From Trachemys scripta elegans (lineage: Eukaryota; Chordata; Testudines; Emydidae): a stretch of 64,000 nucleotides of DNA. Location of the stretch: NCBI RefSeq assembly GCF_013100865.1, contig NC_048302.1:92790204-92854203 (forward strand). Direction: 5' to 3'. Below the pieces are notes generated by a model, which saw only the letters and a list, made by a program, of their open reading frames with translations, ran no database searches and had not been told where the DNA came from. The position numbers and the translations under genes were made by a program. Position 1 is the stretch's first letter; the number at the start of each line of letters is the position of its first letter. Shown here piece after piece: positions 33,241-45,544 of this stretch.

Positions 33241-34150
33241 AGTTTTATATGGGTGCTGAAAATATGTTCTTAAAATGTGTTTTGAGTGGCAGTGCATCAA
33301 CCCAGTGTGCCCACAACAAAGGAATGTATAATCCCCTGTCTGACCAGCTTGATTACAGGCAGAGGGAATGCAAGTACATTTACATATCAGTAAACAAAGC
33401 AATCAAATTAACAGGCACCAGCAAGTGAGTACACCTGGAGACAGTGTCTGCACCTCAGAAACCCTTCCTGGCTCTTGTGGCAGAGACAATGGGTTTTGGG
33501 AAATACAAGGGGAACAAAAAGAACTATTGAGGGATCCATCCTGTAGGGAACAAAGGGAACAGCACCTTTTGATTCTGTGAACATTTGGTTCCCTGACCTT
33601 GAGGGCTGGAGATGCTGGTAACTTGATGTGAGTAAGAAAACTGTGTATGCAAATATTGTAACTTGCTATGATTAAGTTTTAGTCACTAGGAAGTGTGTTT
33701 TATTTTGTTTGTTTGTTCCCATACCTGTCTTTCTCTTGCTTAGTATCCCTTAATTCTCTGTTCTTAATGTTAATGCACTTATTCTTGTTTTATTGTAAAG
33801 CTGTCTCAGACCTGTATATTAAAGTGAGGTGTAAGTCTTATCAGATTGATATTTGTTATGTTTCTTTGAAGGCAGCAACCCTAATAATTTTGGTGAGTGT
33901 CCAGTGAGAGGACTGGACACGGCTGAAGAACTTGGAAACTAGGTTTAGTTACCTGCAGGGCAAGGTTTAGACTGACAGAGTCTTGAATAGTTTGCTGGCA
34001 AGGCAGAGACTGGCATATCAGCTCTAAATACTGTGGCAGCACTGCTCTCACTCTTGCTAAGACAGAGGGACAACACAGTGGCTCACAGTTCTGGGTGTCC
34101 TGAGCAGGACATCATAGACAGGCTCTTGTTCTACAGTCATTTGGGCAGAA

Positions 34151-34678
34151 CTTCTGGCCATAGTTTGAATTAGATTTCAGGATAAATGGGCATGAAAGTC
34201 AAATAAAAAAGCATCAGAAAGAGAAGGCACGTTTATTAATTGCAATGTCCTGATCTCCCTGCTGTGACCTCCTTTTCAAGATGACAGTTCCCACTAGAAG
34301 TTGCCATGTATGCTTATTTTTTTTATTTAAAACACTTCATCCTGCATGCTGGGGGTACATTCCAGTATGTCAAACTTTATAAATGAGCTCCACGGTTTTG
34401 AAAAGGTATCCAGCTGTTTTCAGAACATACACTTGATGTCTCCTACATACAGAATATATCAGGCTCAATACTTGAAGTTAGATGGAATACTATTAAACAA
34501 GTTTGCCACTACTCAGCTTGAAGTCTATAAGCAAATTTACCACTGGCCTCAATGGGTATGTCCACTGGATTGTAAACTCAGGTCTACGAGACCTGTGCTT
34601 GTGAACTCAGTGTTTCCAAGCATGCTTGCACATCCATACTGCATATTGTTTACAGTTGGTGACCCAGGTCTCACAACC
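34151..34678. other. unassigned sequence
   Basis: No gene recognised. Parts from about 34540 onward may be an older MITE into which the hAT at 34687 inserted. Confidence 0.3.
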
Positions 34679-34686
34679 ATCTAAAG
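34679..34686. repeat. hAT target-site duplication (left)
   Basis: atctaaag, identical to 35058-35065. Confidence 0.92.
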
Positions 34687-35057
34687 CAGTGGTGGACAAC
34701 CTAAGGCCTCCAGGCCGCACGTGACCCATCAGGGTAATCTGATTGCAGGCCGCGAGACATTTTGCTGACGTTAAATGTCTGCAGGCACGGCACCGCCCCC
34801 CCCCCCCCCCCCGCGCAGCTCCCAGTGGCTGTGGTTCGCCGTTCCCAACCAATGGGAGCTGCAGGAAGTGGTGGCCAGCACGTCCCTGTGGCCCGCCACT
34901 TCCCGCAGCTCCCATTAGTTGGGAACGGTGAACCACAGCCACTGGGAGCTGCGGGGGGTGCCATGCCTGTGGACATTTAACTTCAGCAAAATGTCTTGTG
35001 GCCCGCAATCAGATTATCTTGATGGGCCACATGCAGGTCGCAAGTTGCCCACCAGTG
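34687..35057. mobile_element. hAT MITE, long palindrome
   Basis: Starts cagtggtggacaacctaagg and ends ggtcgcaagttgcccaccag then tg, imperfect inverted repeats, with a perfect 8-base duplication. The element is almost fully palindromic: gctcccagtggctgtggttc on the left returns reversed near 34930-34950. A C-run lies near 34796-34812. Frames open on both strands are symmetrical images, not genes. Confidence 0.92.
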
Positions 35058-35065
35058 ATCTAAAG

Positions 35066-36124
35066 CATCCATACTGCACTGTGCAGACCAGCTTGAACTG
35101 TATTTACACTGCAAAATGACAGGGCTTGGACCCAAGTCACAGTGGAAATCTGTGAATGGGGCCATGGGCCAGGATTCTGAGGCCTTACTGACCCAGGTCA
35201 GAAATATTTGTTTGTAGAAATGGAGGTTGGACTTAAACCTGAATCTAAGCTCAGGTTTGCAATGAAGTGCATGTATACCCAATGGGAATTGCACATACAT
35301 TTCTCCAAGGATGGTTGCTCAGGTCCTACAATACATCTGCTGGTCATCTATTTTTTAGTATCCTTCATGTACAATTTAAGAAATATCCCACTCTTGTAAA
35401 ACCAGAGAGCATGGATGAGCAAAATAAACAGAAGTTTGTCTAAGCAATTAATTTATTTTTAATTTGTTCTGATGGCTACTAATCTTTAAACTGTATCCAT
35501 CATGACTTAACACAACAATATTGACATGTTGGGCTAGCGCCTCATATTTCTTTTCTTATGTTTTTATGCACATGAAGTATCTTTTTTCAGATTTTTAAAA
35601 AGGTTTGTGAATTTCTCAACAATCTGCTGCAATAGATTTTACTAACATTCTTTGCAACGCTTAATCCAGCTTCACAATTTACTTACTTCCTTTAACACCC
35701 CCCTCATGCAATAAGGGACAGAAAGATCCTCCCTTATCCATTTTCAGACAATAAACTTGCCTAAAAATAAAAAAGCCATCCCAGATTAAAAGTGATCAAA
35801 TGTTTTACTCATGTGAAGGTATTCAGTGGACTATATAATTTTTTTTTAATTTCAAAAGTTTGACCAAAAAATTATTACAATTTTGAATTCGATGAAAACA
35901 ATGGAATAAAACAACACTTTCATGAAATTTCCCCTCCATTATTCTTCAACAACTATAGAGCTGGAAGTTACTATTCTGGATTTTGAAAATTTGACAAAAA
36001 CAGATTTTTTTAAAAAACAATGATTTCCCTTCCTCCCCCGTTCTGGTTAGATAGGTGCCTTTGGAAACCCCATCCTAAGTGACTTAGCAGTACAAGTCCC
36101 ATTGACTTGTGCTGCTAAATTATT
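35066..36124. other. unassigned sequence, AT-rich MITE traces
   Basis: No gene recognised. Around 35850-36010 the vocabulary (tttgaccaaaaaatt, gagctggaagttac, tttgacaaaaacag) resembles the gagctggtcaaaa MITE family but without clear ends. Confidence 0.35.
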
Positions 36125-36367
36125 TAGGCCTCGCCTATACCTAAAACTTAGGTTGATCTAGCTACATTTTTCAGAGGTGTGAAAATTCACACCCATGAGC
36201 ACTGTAATTGAGTCAGCTAAAGCCCTAGTATAGACACCACTAGGTCAAATGAAATAATTCTTCTGTCAATCTAGCTACTGCCTCTTGGGGGTGGATTACT
36301 TACAGTACTATGGTGTCACCGGAGCTGTGCTGCTGTTGCATGTGTAGTGTAGATATACCCTTAGTCT
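36125..36367. mobile_element. MITE with tgtctacact-type ends
   Basis: Left ggcctcgcctatacctaaaa and right gtgtagatatacccttag are worn inverted ends. The middle carries gtgtgaaaattcacaccca, a small palindrome, and ctgtcaatctagctactgcc, words of a common turtle MITE. No coding sequence. Confidence 0.6.
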
Positions 36368-39044
36368 TGTTGTTTTGAAAATCCTATCCCATCTATGCAG
36401 ATGATGTTATTCTCCAGCCAGTTTTATGAAGAAAGATGAACATGGAAACTGAACTATTATGTGCACTATCCTAGAGTTGATTCCTATGGGCATTAAAACT
36501 CAACTAATATTAGAGCTGGTCAAGAAATCAATATTTAAGAGTTGGAAAAAAAGAAAAGCCTCCCAAGACAACAGTGGATGAATAAAGACTTGCACATTAA
36601 TGCTATGTCTCCACTTGGCACTGGGGGTGTGATTTGCTGATTGAGTAGACATAGTCATGCTAGCTCTCATCAAGCCAGCCACAAAAAAAATAGTGTAACC
36701 ATGGTAACACAGGTTTCAAGGACTTGTTTTTTGTAATTCTAGGCATAATAAAACAGGGTGTAACCCCTCTAGACAGTGGAAAATATTTAAACAACCTTAG
36801 ATTTTTTTTATTAATAAGCAAAGTGCCAGAATTTCTAACAGTAATTTGCAGAAAAACATGAATCTTTACCTCTTCCTGAATGCTGTAGAGAGTTACCCCA
36901 GACATACACTTCTCCCTCTACACTAATTTTGAGCCAGTTATTTAGGTCTATATTGATAAGTTTTTCTATAGCGTTTGTTGCCATAGTATCAGAGTGTCTC
37001 ACGAATATTAATGATTTACTCCCTTCACACCCCCATGAGAAAGGGAGTATTATTATTCCATAATTACTAACATTTCAAACAAAGTTCCTGAGATAGATTT
37101 CTGAAGAAATTAGACTCCTGGACTCGAGTAGGGGACAAAGCAGCATTGAAGGGAGACAGGGAGATGTTGGTGGGTTGGGGTGGTGGATTGAGGGAGCGAG
37201 GGGGAGAGTGGCCATCTGAGAGGGGTGTAGGAGGGTTCTATTAGGGAAAAGCACTAGTACTTCAATTTGCTCCTTGCCACAGCTTTCTCTCCCTTCCAGT
37301 AAAATCACTAGCAGCTCAATTCACTTCCTCCACCCACAACACACACACAGATTAGGCACCTATCTGCATGTCTAAGTGCCTAAAACTTTTGGATAATCTC
37401 CCCTTCAGGAGCAGTGTTTTCAGAGGTACTGAGCACACATTGCAGTGGCTTTTTTCAAGTCTATGCAAGGGGACCTCGTTCTACCTGAACCTATGTTGGT
37501 CTGACATTTTGGTGCCTCTTTCCACCCCAATAGTCTCATGAAAGAAAAGAGTGCACCGTGTTATGTTATATTTTAATTTGATGCATGGATCATTTGTAAA
37601 GAGTTGGCAGGTAACCCTACAAGTGGCCTTATATGTATGAAAATATTGAAAACTAAACAAACCTGCTCACTCAATCTCTTCTAGTAGTAGGAAAGATAAT
37701 TGTACCTTACACCGCAACGTTATATACAAAGGGAAATACAGCCACATGGAAGAAATTGCTCAAATTGATTGATTTCACAATATTTCTTATTTCAACTCAA
37801 AGAACATTGAAAGAGGTTGTTTTTTTTTTCCCTCATGCATATCAATTAAAGGAGCATTGACATTGTACTTTGTAGCAAATGTGACAGTTGGCATATTGAA
37901 TTCTGAAGCGGAACTGAATGCTGAATGCTCATCTTTGCCTGCACTGCATCAGAGCAGAAATTCAAAGCCCTCATCGCTGCATTTTGATTTGATTCCTTTG
38001 AGTATGTTTGTTGATTCCCTGCCAGAAGAAATAGCCATGCTGAACATGTCTGAAAATATCTTATTGCAAAAGATAAGAGTCTTTCTAAACTGTGTCCACA
38101 TATACTAGAACAGGGAGCCTACAACTGAAAGAACTGGTATGGACTGTGATTAATTCCCTTTGCCAAAAAACTTGGCAGCATTGCATCTACGATTTTATAG
38201 GAAAAGAGAACTTGACAAAAAAGTAACATTTCTATCAAAATTCAATGGGTTTAGAAGGATTCAACCTATTTAAAAAATAGCAAATGCTGATTTAAATATC
38301 CCTAGAGAGGGATCAGTTCATTGTGCTGGAGCATTGTCATTTTGATAGAAAAGCAACTGAAGAAAATATAGAGTAGATGTGGATTCAGTGGTCTAACCAA
38401 GTGAACAATCATGGAAGAAAGCCATAATGTGTATTCACTGCACATAGTGATGATCTTTAGGAAATCAGTGCTGGAAAAAAACAAAAGCAAATTAGTGAAA
38501 AAGGAAACCCCTAATTGCATGGGTGAATCCGTTTATTTGCTGTCACTACTAGACATGCTTGCTAAGGCAAAGATTCCAGGACTGAGGCCCATATTCTCTC
38601 CTCTGCCAAAATTAGCTGAGAGGAGTAAAATCTGGTGAGCAAACTGAGCAGGATGTGCAAAGGGGAGTGAGAACCCACTTGGCAGCCTGGTCCTGCTTTC
38701 ATTTTGATCGAGGAAGAAGCCCTTCACTCAAAGTCTGTGGGGTCTGATTTTTGTGGATGTAGAAGGAGACATGCCATTGGCAGGGGAGAGTGTAGCCTGT
38801 AAAGATGGTGATGGGCTCAGGGATTTTGCAGGATATGATAATGTTGAACTTCTCAGCATTATCCTATGCTGATTTTGCTTCCAGAATGAGGGGATTTTGA
38901 TGCAACAGGGGGCAAGGAAATTGGCAGCATGACTCTGAGAGAGCCATCCTAGCATTATGGAAGGGAAGGTCGATGAGCAGTGACAAAGCACTGGGCCACC
39001 ACATAGTAGCTCCAAATGCCCTAACTGGTGAATACTTATGCATA
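36368..39044. other. unassigned sequence
   Basis: No gene found on either strand. A MITE edge (gctatgtctccacttggc) begins near 36601. G-rich DNA lies at 37140-37240. Frames at 37857-38108 and 38411-38638 are short and without context. Confidence 0.4.
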
Positions 39045-39118
39045 ATGGGTGAAATCTTGGCTCCATTTAACTCAATGGCAAAACTCCTGTCAACACAGAA
39101 GAAAGCCAGGTTTAGTTC
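39045..39118. repeat. hairpin MITE remnant
   Basis: atgggtgaaatcttggctcc and gaaagccaggtttagttc are worn inverted arms of an amniote hairpin repeat whose arms read gggtgaaatcctggcc. Confidence 0.4.
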
Positions 39119-39287
39119 GCAGTTAACTTACCCCAAATGGACTACACATTCATAATGCACATTACTTGTAATAAATGGTTTATGACAATTTGTAACAAAT
39201 ATCTTTACTACTTCTTGATGACTAATTGAATGTATTGTAAAGAAGGATAGCAAGGAAGGCCAGGGCTTTGGTTAAGACAAGAGATCA

Positions 39288-39360
39288 GGGATAAATCCTG
39301 GCCCCACTGAAGTCAGTTTCAAAATGCCTATTGACTTCAGTGAAGCCAGGATTTCCTCCC
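39288..39360. repeat. hairpin MITE
   Basis: gggataaatcctggccccac returns reversed as tgaagccaggatttcctcc, around a centre with cactgaagtcagt / ttgacttcagtg. No coding content. Confidence 0.6.
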
Positions 39361-39374
39361 AAAGTTTTATTCCC

Positions 39375-39515
39375 AGCTCTCTGGACAGACTTCCACTGTG
39401 TTCACAGGCACTTACGTGTGCCTCAGTTTCTCCATCTTCAAATACGACCTCGCTCAGTGGAGTGCTGTGAGGATTAATTCATTAATGTTTATAAAATACT
39501 TTGAGAAGCTCAGTT
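39375..39515 (+). mobile_element. MIR-like remnant
   Basis: ttacgtgtgcctcagtttct then ccatcttcaaatacgacctc, gtgctgtgaggattaattca and aaaatactttgagaagct follow the 3' half of MIR. Confidence 0.65.
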
Positions 39516-41323
39516 TTCACTTGGGTAGAACTTGCAGGTTGCTAGTCTTAAGCTTGGTACTAAAGTACATCATAAATTATACATGAGATTTATAATTATA
39601 TCTAATACACACAATATGGTGAAAGGGTTACATGAAACCGGGCTCTCAAAATGAAAGACATAAATCTACTTGCAGTTCAGTTTATCTTGGGGTCAAATCT
39701 AATTATGCATTTGTTGAATCTAAAAAAACAGGATTTTAGCTGCCCTAAGTAAAATATTCCACCACCAAGAAAAAAATATTTTGAAATATTTTAAATGTTG
39801 GGTCAGATCCTGAAATCCTTATTCATGTTGACTGTACAGTGATGCTGCTCAAATGAGAAAGTGCTTCTTAGCATTACAGAATCTGGCCCTAAGTCAATAA
39901 AGCACTAATGAAAAGTATTATAATAGAAATCCGTTGAGATGGAAGTCTTTTGTTGAGTCACTGAACTGATTCAACACACGTAGCATCGGTGCAAAATTAC
40001 CCACACTGCCTTTTCCAAAAGGGCTTGTTGGAAAATAGCAAAAAATACCCCAAAATATGTGTGATGAAAATCTTATTTTTTCACTTAAACATTGCTTTCA
40101 ACAATTTTTCCCCAACAGAGCTATTCACTCTATATGCCTCCTTATGGGAGGAAAATGCCCTTCAGTCTCTTGAACCATTCAGACTTGAGACTTCCATCAG
40201 GTGCCAGTGAGTGCCAGATGTGATTTTATATAACACATAGTATAAATAGTACTTAAGATGCTGCACAATAACCATTAAAACATATGTAGGTCAAAACTTC
40301 AAAATAATCCTTCCTGTCATAAAATGTGCCTGGCCTTAGACAACTGGAATGAAAACCAGAACAGCAAGAACAATGATATCATTCAGCCAAAGGATGCGAA
40401 TCAGAGCTCCTTGCAGCATGATCAGAAGTGAAATACCTAGTTTACCATTTAAAGACATCTGCATTACTCTCTTGAGGTCAGCCTGCAGTTGAAACCATCC
40501 ATAAAAATAGCATGTAATGCTATCAAAAATATTTATGACATGTTCTGTACCATATCTTTGATGTCCACAAGCCCATAGAAACACTGTGCATGGGAGGCAG
40601 TAAGTCATTTATGTCGCTACTAAATCTTTCTCATAGAACAGACTGGAGAGCTGAATCTCTAATGGTTATTCAGTGAATGTTTGGAGAAAATTAAGGGACT
40701 ATTAGAAATGCTGTTAAACGATTAAAAAAATTAACAAAAACTGGACTACATATTGAGAATTCAGATGATAGAAAACTTAAAAGATGAGTGCACAAAGGGA
40801 AAAGCACCGTAATAAATGATATGCCATATCAAGACCTAATTGTTAGATAAACAAAACAATAAATAATGAATGGTTTCTGTTAATGTAGTGTATCAGGAAG
40901 AATTGGATTTGATTTAAGTATGTTCAAAAATTTCACAGCTATGTTTTCAAAACTGTTGATCACAAATTGTGCTCTATGAAGTCCGAGCAGTACAATACTT
41001 TTTCTCTTAACACAGACATTAAAAACATAACATATTAACAAATACAGAATTCTAAAATCAGACAAATGTTAGCTCAAAGCTGCAGAGAGATTATTAGTTA
41101 TTTTGAAAGCAATCTGGAATATGTGATACTAATTTGTAAGTCATGGGTATGGAACATAGCTTGAACCATGCTATGCTATTTGTTGGCACTTCGATTTTTA
41201 TCAGGTGGAATGCTTTGTACATCGTCTGATTTTGTTGACAAGATGTGTGAAGGATAGAAGCCTAAAAGTAAGTTTCTTGTTCAAATTCAATACTGCATAT
41301 ACTTTATTAGTAGGAGTATTTAG

Positions 41324-41330
41324 ATTACAG
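41324..41330. repeat. target-site duplication of PLE (left)
   Basis: attacag, matched at 41533-41539. Confidence 0.7.
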
Positions 41331-41532
41331 TAAAAGCAGCAGAGTCCTGTGACACCTTATAGACTAACAGATGTATAGGAGCATGAGCTTTCATGGGTGA
41401 ATACATCCATCCGAAGAAGTGGGTATTCACCCACGAAAGCTCATGCTCCTATATGTCTGTTAGTCTATAAGGTGCCACAGGACTCTCTGCTGCTTTTACA
41501 GATCCAGACTAACACGGCTACCCCTTTGATAT
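41331..41532. mobile_element. Penelope-like element tail, near-perfect hairpin
   Basis: A minus arm (taaaagcagcagagtcctgt onward) and a plus arm (ending ctgctgcttttacagatcca and ctaacacggctacccctttg) pair over about 90 bases. The plus arm continues to the full tail. The arms are so alike that the event is probably recent. No coding part. Confidence 0.9.
41411..41448 (+). other. hammerhead-like hairpin in PLE
   Basis: CCGAAGA, extra A, GTGGG / CCCAC with loop tattca, GAAA (41435-41438), GC-TCAT-GC-T-C. The box has C in place of U at its second base. Confidence 0.4.
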
Positions 41533-41869
41533 ATTACAGAAGTGTCTAGACAGCTCCACCAAGATCAAGACCAGCTTGTGCTAGGTCCGGTACAAACACA
41601 TGGCAAGAGACATTCCCTCCCATGAAGAGCTTACAGTCTAGATAAAGAAGGGTTGATCTTCCTGCAGAAAACCCACATCCCCTAAATTTATTGACATTTA
41701 TCATCAAATGAAAGAGTGAAACTTCATAAAGAGTTAGTGTTTATGTGCCTCTACAGAGCTAGATAGCTAGTAACCTAGTAAGGACTCTAGTTTTATAGAG
41801 GTGAGCTGTATCAGTGAAATTGCAGCATTACTGATGACATGATATGCTCTCACACTGAGAATATCCCTC
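41533..41869. other. unassigned sequence
   Basis: Short stretch between the hairpin PLE and the CR1. Nothing recognised; it could include the 5' UTR of the CR1. Confidence 0.3.
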
Positions 41870-41879
41870 TGGGACCCCA

Positions 41880-42370
41880 GTTATTAGGAAAACAAAGGTA
41901 ACAGTAATTGGGGATTTGATTATTGGAAACATAGAAAGTTGGGTCTGTGATGTCTGGGAGAACTGCATAATTATTTTTCTTCTGGGTGTTAAGGAAGCAG
42001 ATCTCACAGGTAGGTACCATTAATATAGGGAAAGGTAGGAGAGAGGTCTACCTAGCAGCCAAATTTAGGCTGCTAGGTAAGAGATTAAAGTTCAGGACCT
42101 CCATGGTAGCATTCTCTGAAATGCTTCCAGTTCCATGAGACGGGCCCGTTAGATAGGCAGAACTGCAGTGTTTCAATGCGTGGATGAGATAATTTTAATA
42201 ATGAGACATTTTAGGTTTATTTGGAACTGGATAACATTTTGGAAAAGGAGTAGACTACACCGGAAGGATGGGCTCTACTTTAACCAAAATGGAACCAGAC
42301 TGCTGGCACATAAAATTAAAAAGGTTGTAAAGGATTTTTTCAGCCAACACGCACATAGTTCAAGTTGACA
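41880..42370 (+). pseudogene. CR1 ORF1 remnant (esterase-like domain)
   Basis: Scattered peptides follow the order of CR1 ORF1: KVTVIGDLIIGNIESWVC, where the esterase nucleophile block normally reads GDSI; KFRLLGKRLKFRTSMVAFSE; and DGLYFNQNGTRLLAHKIKK, the C-terminal Asp/His block. CR1 and L2 ORF1 proteins are known to carry such an SGNH-type esterase domain. The serine is lost (S to L), and several stops and frameshifts break the ORF. Confidence 0.65.
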
Positions 42371-44164
42371 TACCTTTGGGATGAATTTATTAAAAGGGGA
42401 ACTCTATATCCTAGTATATAATATAGAGGATAGGAAAGAAGTTGGTAAAGTAAAGGTAGGAGCTGGTGAAGAACAATCAGATGTAAAAGAGTCCCATTTA
42501 AACATCACACATGAAGGCAAGCAACTTAATATTGACAAAATGTACATGTGCTTATATACACATGCTAGAAGTCTAAATACTAAGATGGGTAAACTAGAGT
42601 GCCTGGCATTAAATGAGGCTATTGGTATAGGTATCACATAAACTTGGTGGAATGATGAAAATCAATGGGACATCATAATACCAGGTTACAAAATATATAG
42701 GAATGACAGAGTAGGTCATCATGGTGAGGCAGTGGCATTATATGTTAAAAAAGCACAGTCAAGTAAGGTGAAAATCTTAAATGAATCAAACTGTACCACA
42801 GAGTTCCTATGGTTAGTCCCTATGCTTGAACAGCAAGAGTATAGCAGGTGCAAAACACCTGACCACAATTGTGACAGTGATTGCGAAATGCTAAGGGAGG
42901 CGAGAGGCTACAAAGTCAGAAAATGCAATAATAATGGTGGCATTTCAATTATCCTCATATTGAGTGGGTAAATGTCACCTCAGGATGTAATGCAGAGATA
43001 AAATTTCTAGAGACCATAAATTACTGTTTCTTGGAGCAGGTGTTCTGCACCAGGGGAGAGGCAATTCTTAAATTGCTCCTAAGTGAAGCACAGGATCTGT
43101 TCCAAGAGGTAACTATAGCTGAACTGCTCAATAATAGTAACCATCATATAATTAAATTTAGCATCCTTGTAGGAGGGAAAATATGAAAAAGACCACCACA
43201 GTGGCACTTACGTGTAAAGAGGGGACATATACAATAATGAGGATGCTAGTTAGATGGAAATTAAAAAAGAGCAGTCAAAGAGTGAAATGTCTTCAAGCAG
43301 CATGAACACTACTTAAAAACACCATAATAGAAGCTCAGAATAAATGAATACTCCAAATCAGAAAAGACAATAAAAGGACCAAAAGAATGACACCATTGCA
43401 AACAGCAGAATAATAGAGGCCATTAGAGGTGAAAAGGAATCCTTTAACATTTTGAAGTAAAATCCTAATGAGGAAAATAGGAAGGAGCACAAACTCCAGC
43501 AAGTAAAATGTAAAAATATAATAAATCAGGCCAAGAAAGAATTTGACAAGCAACTTGCTTAAGATGCAAAAACTAACAGTAAATCTTTTTAAGTACATCA
43601 GAAGCAGGAAGTCTGCCAAAAAAGCTGTGTGATGACCAAGATGTTAAAGGAACATTCAAGGAAGACAAGGCCATTTCAAAGAAGCTAAATGAATTCTTCA
43701 CTGCATCAGTCTTCACTGTAGAAGATGTGGAGGAGATACCTACATCAGAGCTATTCTTTTTGGATGACAAAACTGTTCAATCCCAAACTGATGTGTCAAT
43801 AGGAGAGATTTTAGAACAAATTGATAAACTAAACAGAAATAAGTCAGCAGGACCAGATGGTATTCACCCAAGAATTCAGAGGGAACTCATATGAAATTGT
43901 AGAAGTACTAACTGTAATATGTAACCCATTGCTTAAATCAGCCTCTGTATCTGGAAGGTAACTAATGTAACACTGATTTTTAAAAGGGCTCCAGATGAGT
44001 TCCTGGCAATTCCAGGCTGCTGAGCCCACTTCAGTCCTGGGCAAATTGGTAGAAACTATAATTAGGAACAGAACAATCAGACACATGGATATACACAATA
44101 TGTCGGGGAAGAATCAGCATGGCTTTTGTAAAGGTAAGCTATGCTTCATCAATTTATCAGAATG

Positions 44165-44352
44165 CTTTCTGGATGTCCCTATGTCTCTGATTGCCAGAGG
44201 CTGGGCCTGGATGACAGGGCATGGATCACACAATAATTGTTCTGTTCTGTTCATTCCCTTTGAAGTATCTGATGTTGGACACTGTCAGAAGATGGGATAC
44301 CGGGCGAGAGGGACAATTGGTCTGACTGAGTATGGCCATTCTTATGTTCTTA
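44165..44352 (+). mobile_element. CR1 3' UTR fragment nested in CR1
   Basis: gatgtccctatgtctctgat through gagtatggccattcttatgt and tctta is the CR1 3' end, lying in the middle of the RT ORF between ..KLCFINLSE.. and ..GVNNLWIKCDPVNVVDLDFQKAFDNVP. It is therefore a separate, strongly 5'-truncated insertion in the same orientation. Confidence 0.75.
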
Positions 44353-45339
44353 CAAGGGAGTTAACAACCTGTGGATTAATGTGATCCAGTCAATGTAGTG
44401 GACTTGGATTTTCAGAAGGCCTTTGACAATGTCCCTCATGAAGGCTCTGAAGCCGACTAAGCAGTCATGGGATCAGAGGAAAGATCCTCTTATGGATTGG
44501 GAACTGGTTGAAAGGGTAGGAATAAATGGTCAGTTTTCAAAATGGAGAGAGAGCTGAACAGCAGTTCCCTCAAAGTATATCTGTTGGGACCTGTGCTGTT
44601 CAATGTAGTCATTAATGATCTGGAAAAGAGAGAGAAGAGTGAAGTGGCAAAGTTCACAGATGATACAAAATTATTCAAGATTGTAAAGTAGACTTACAAA
44701 GGAATCCCACAAAACTGAGTGACTGGGCAGCAAAAAGGTAGGTGAAATTCAGTGTTAATAAGTGCAAAGTAATGCACATTGGAAAACATAATCCCAACTA
44801 TTCATATAAAATGATGGGTTCTAAGTTAGCTATTGCCACCCAAGAAAGAAATCTTGGAGTCACCATGGATAGTTCTCTGAATACATCCTCTCAATGTGCA
44901 GCACCAGTCAAAAAAGCTAATATGTTAGAAACAATTAAGGAAGGGATACAAATATAAGACAAAAATATCACAGTACAATTGTATAAAACCAGGGTGTGCC
45001 ACACCTTGAATACAGTGTTCAGTTCTGGTCACCCCAGCTCAAAAAGGATATAATGGATTCGTAAAGGTGCAGAGAAGGGCACAAAGATAATCACAGGTAC
45101 GGAAAAACTTCTATATGAGGAGAGACTAAAAATATTAGGGCCACTCAACTTAAAAAAGAGACAGCTAATGGGGGACATTACAGAGGTATATAAATTCATG
45201 AATGGTGTAGAAAAAAATTGAATTGACAAGTATTATTCCATTTTTCCCACAATACAAAAATCAGGGGTCACCCAATGAAATTAATAGACTGCAAGTTTAA
45301 CACAAACAAGAAGTACTTTTCTACACAATACAGAACTAA

Positions 45340-45544
45340 CTTGTTTTTGCAATGGGATGATGCTGTGATGTACTGTGCCTTTAAATGGTTTGGTCACTCT
45401 GCACTCAGTTGCAAGGCCACACTTGCTTTTCAGTTTCTGTTTAGCTGCCAGAACAATACAACCACCACAGCAAACAGCTGTGATTCAATCACCTCCCCTA
45501 TCTCTGTCTCCTTCTCTGATGGGTCCAAATATAACAGTGGTGAT
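45340..45544. other. unidentified insertion in CR1
   Basis: Breaks the CR1 C-terminal domain between ..FSTQYRTN and ..IAKNITGLKKELDKF. Contains tgctgtgatgtactgtgcct and ctcccctatctctgtctcct. The family was not recognised, and it has no convincing duplication. Confidence 0.5.

Larger units (their letters stand above)
32978..34150. repeat. LTR-like repeat, copy 1
   Basis: Shares ordered words with 46290-47950: ggaatgtata (33321), tacatatcag (33381), gattaagttttag (33670) and ggactggacac (33912, versus gggctggacatt near 47661). It looks like the long terminal region of an old retroelement of turtles, but the borders and class are not settled. A folded PLE lies inside it (33066-33240) and a hAT sits at its left. 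Confidence 0.45.
39119..41323. other. mostly unassigned sequence
   Basis: No gene recognised apart from small repeats annotated separately at 39288 and 39375. AT-rich throughout. Confidence 0.35.

Noticed and set aside
34607..35008. Mirror-image frames on both strands
   Set aside because: The hAT MITE there is a palindrome, so any frame has a mirror; no protein is implied.
27583..41532. CRISPR array or bacterial inverted repeats
   Set aside because: The repeated hairpins are PLE tails with their own target duplications, far apart and in eukaryotic DNA.
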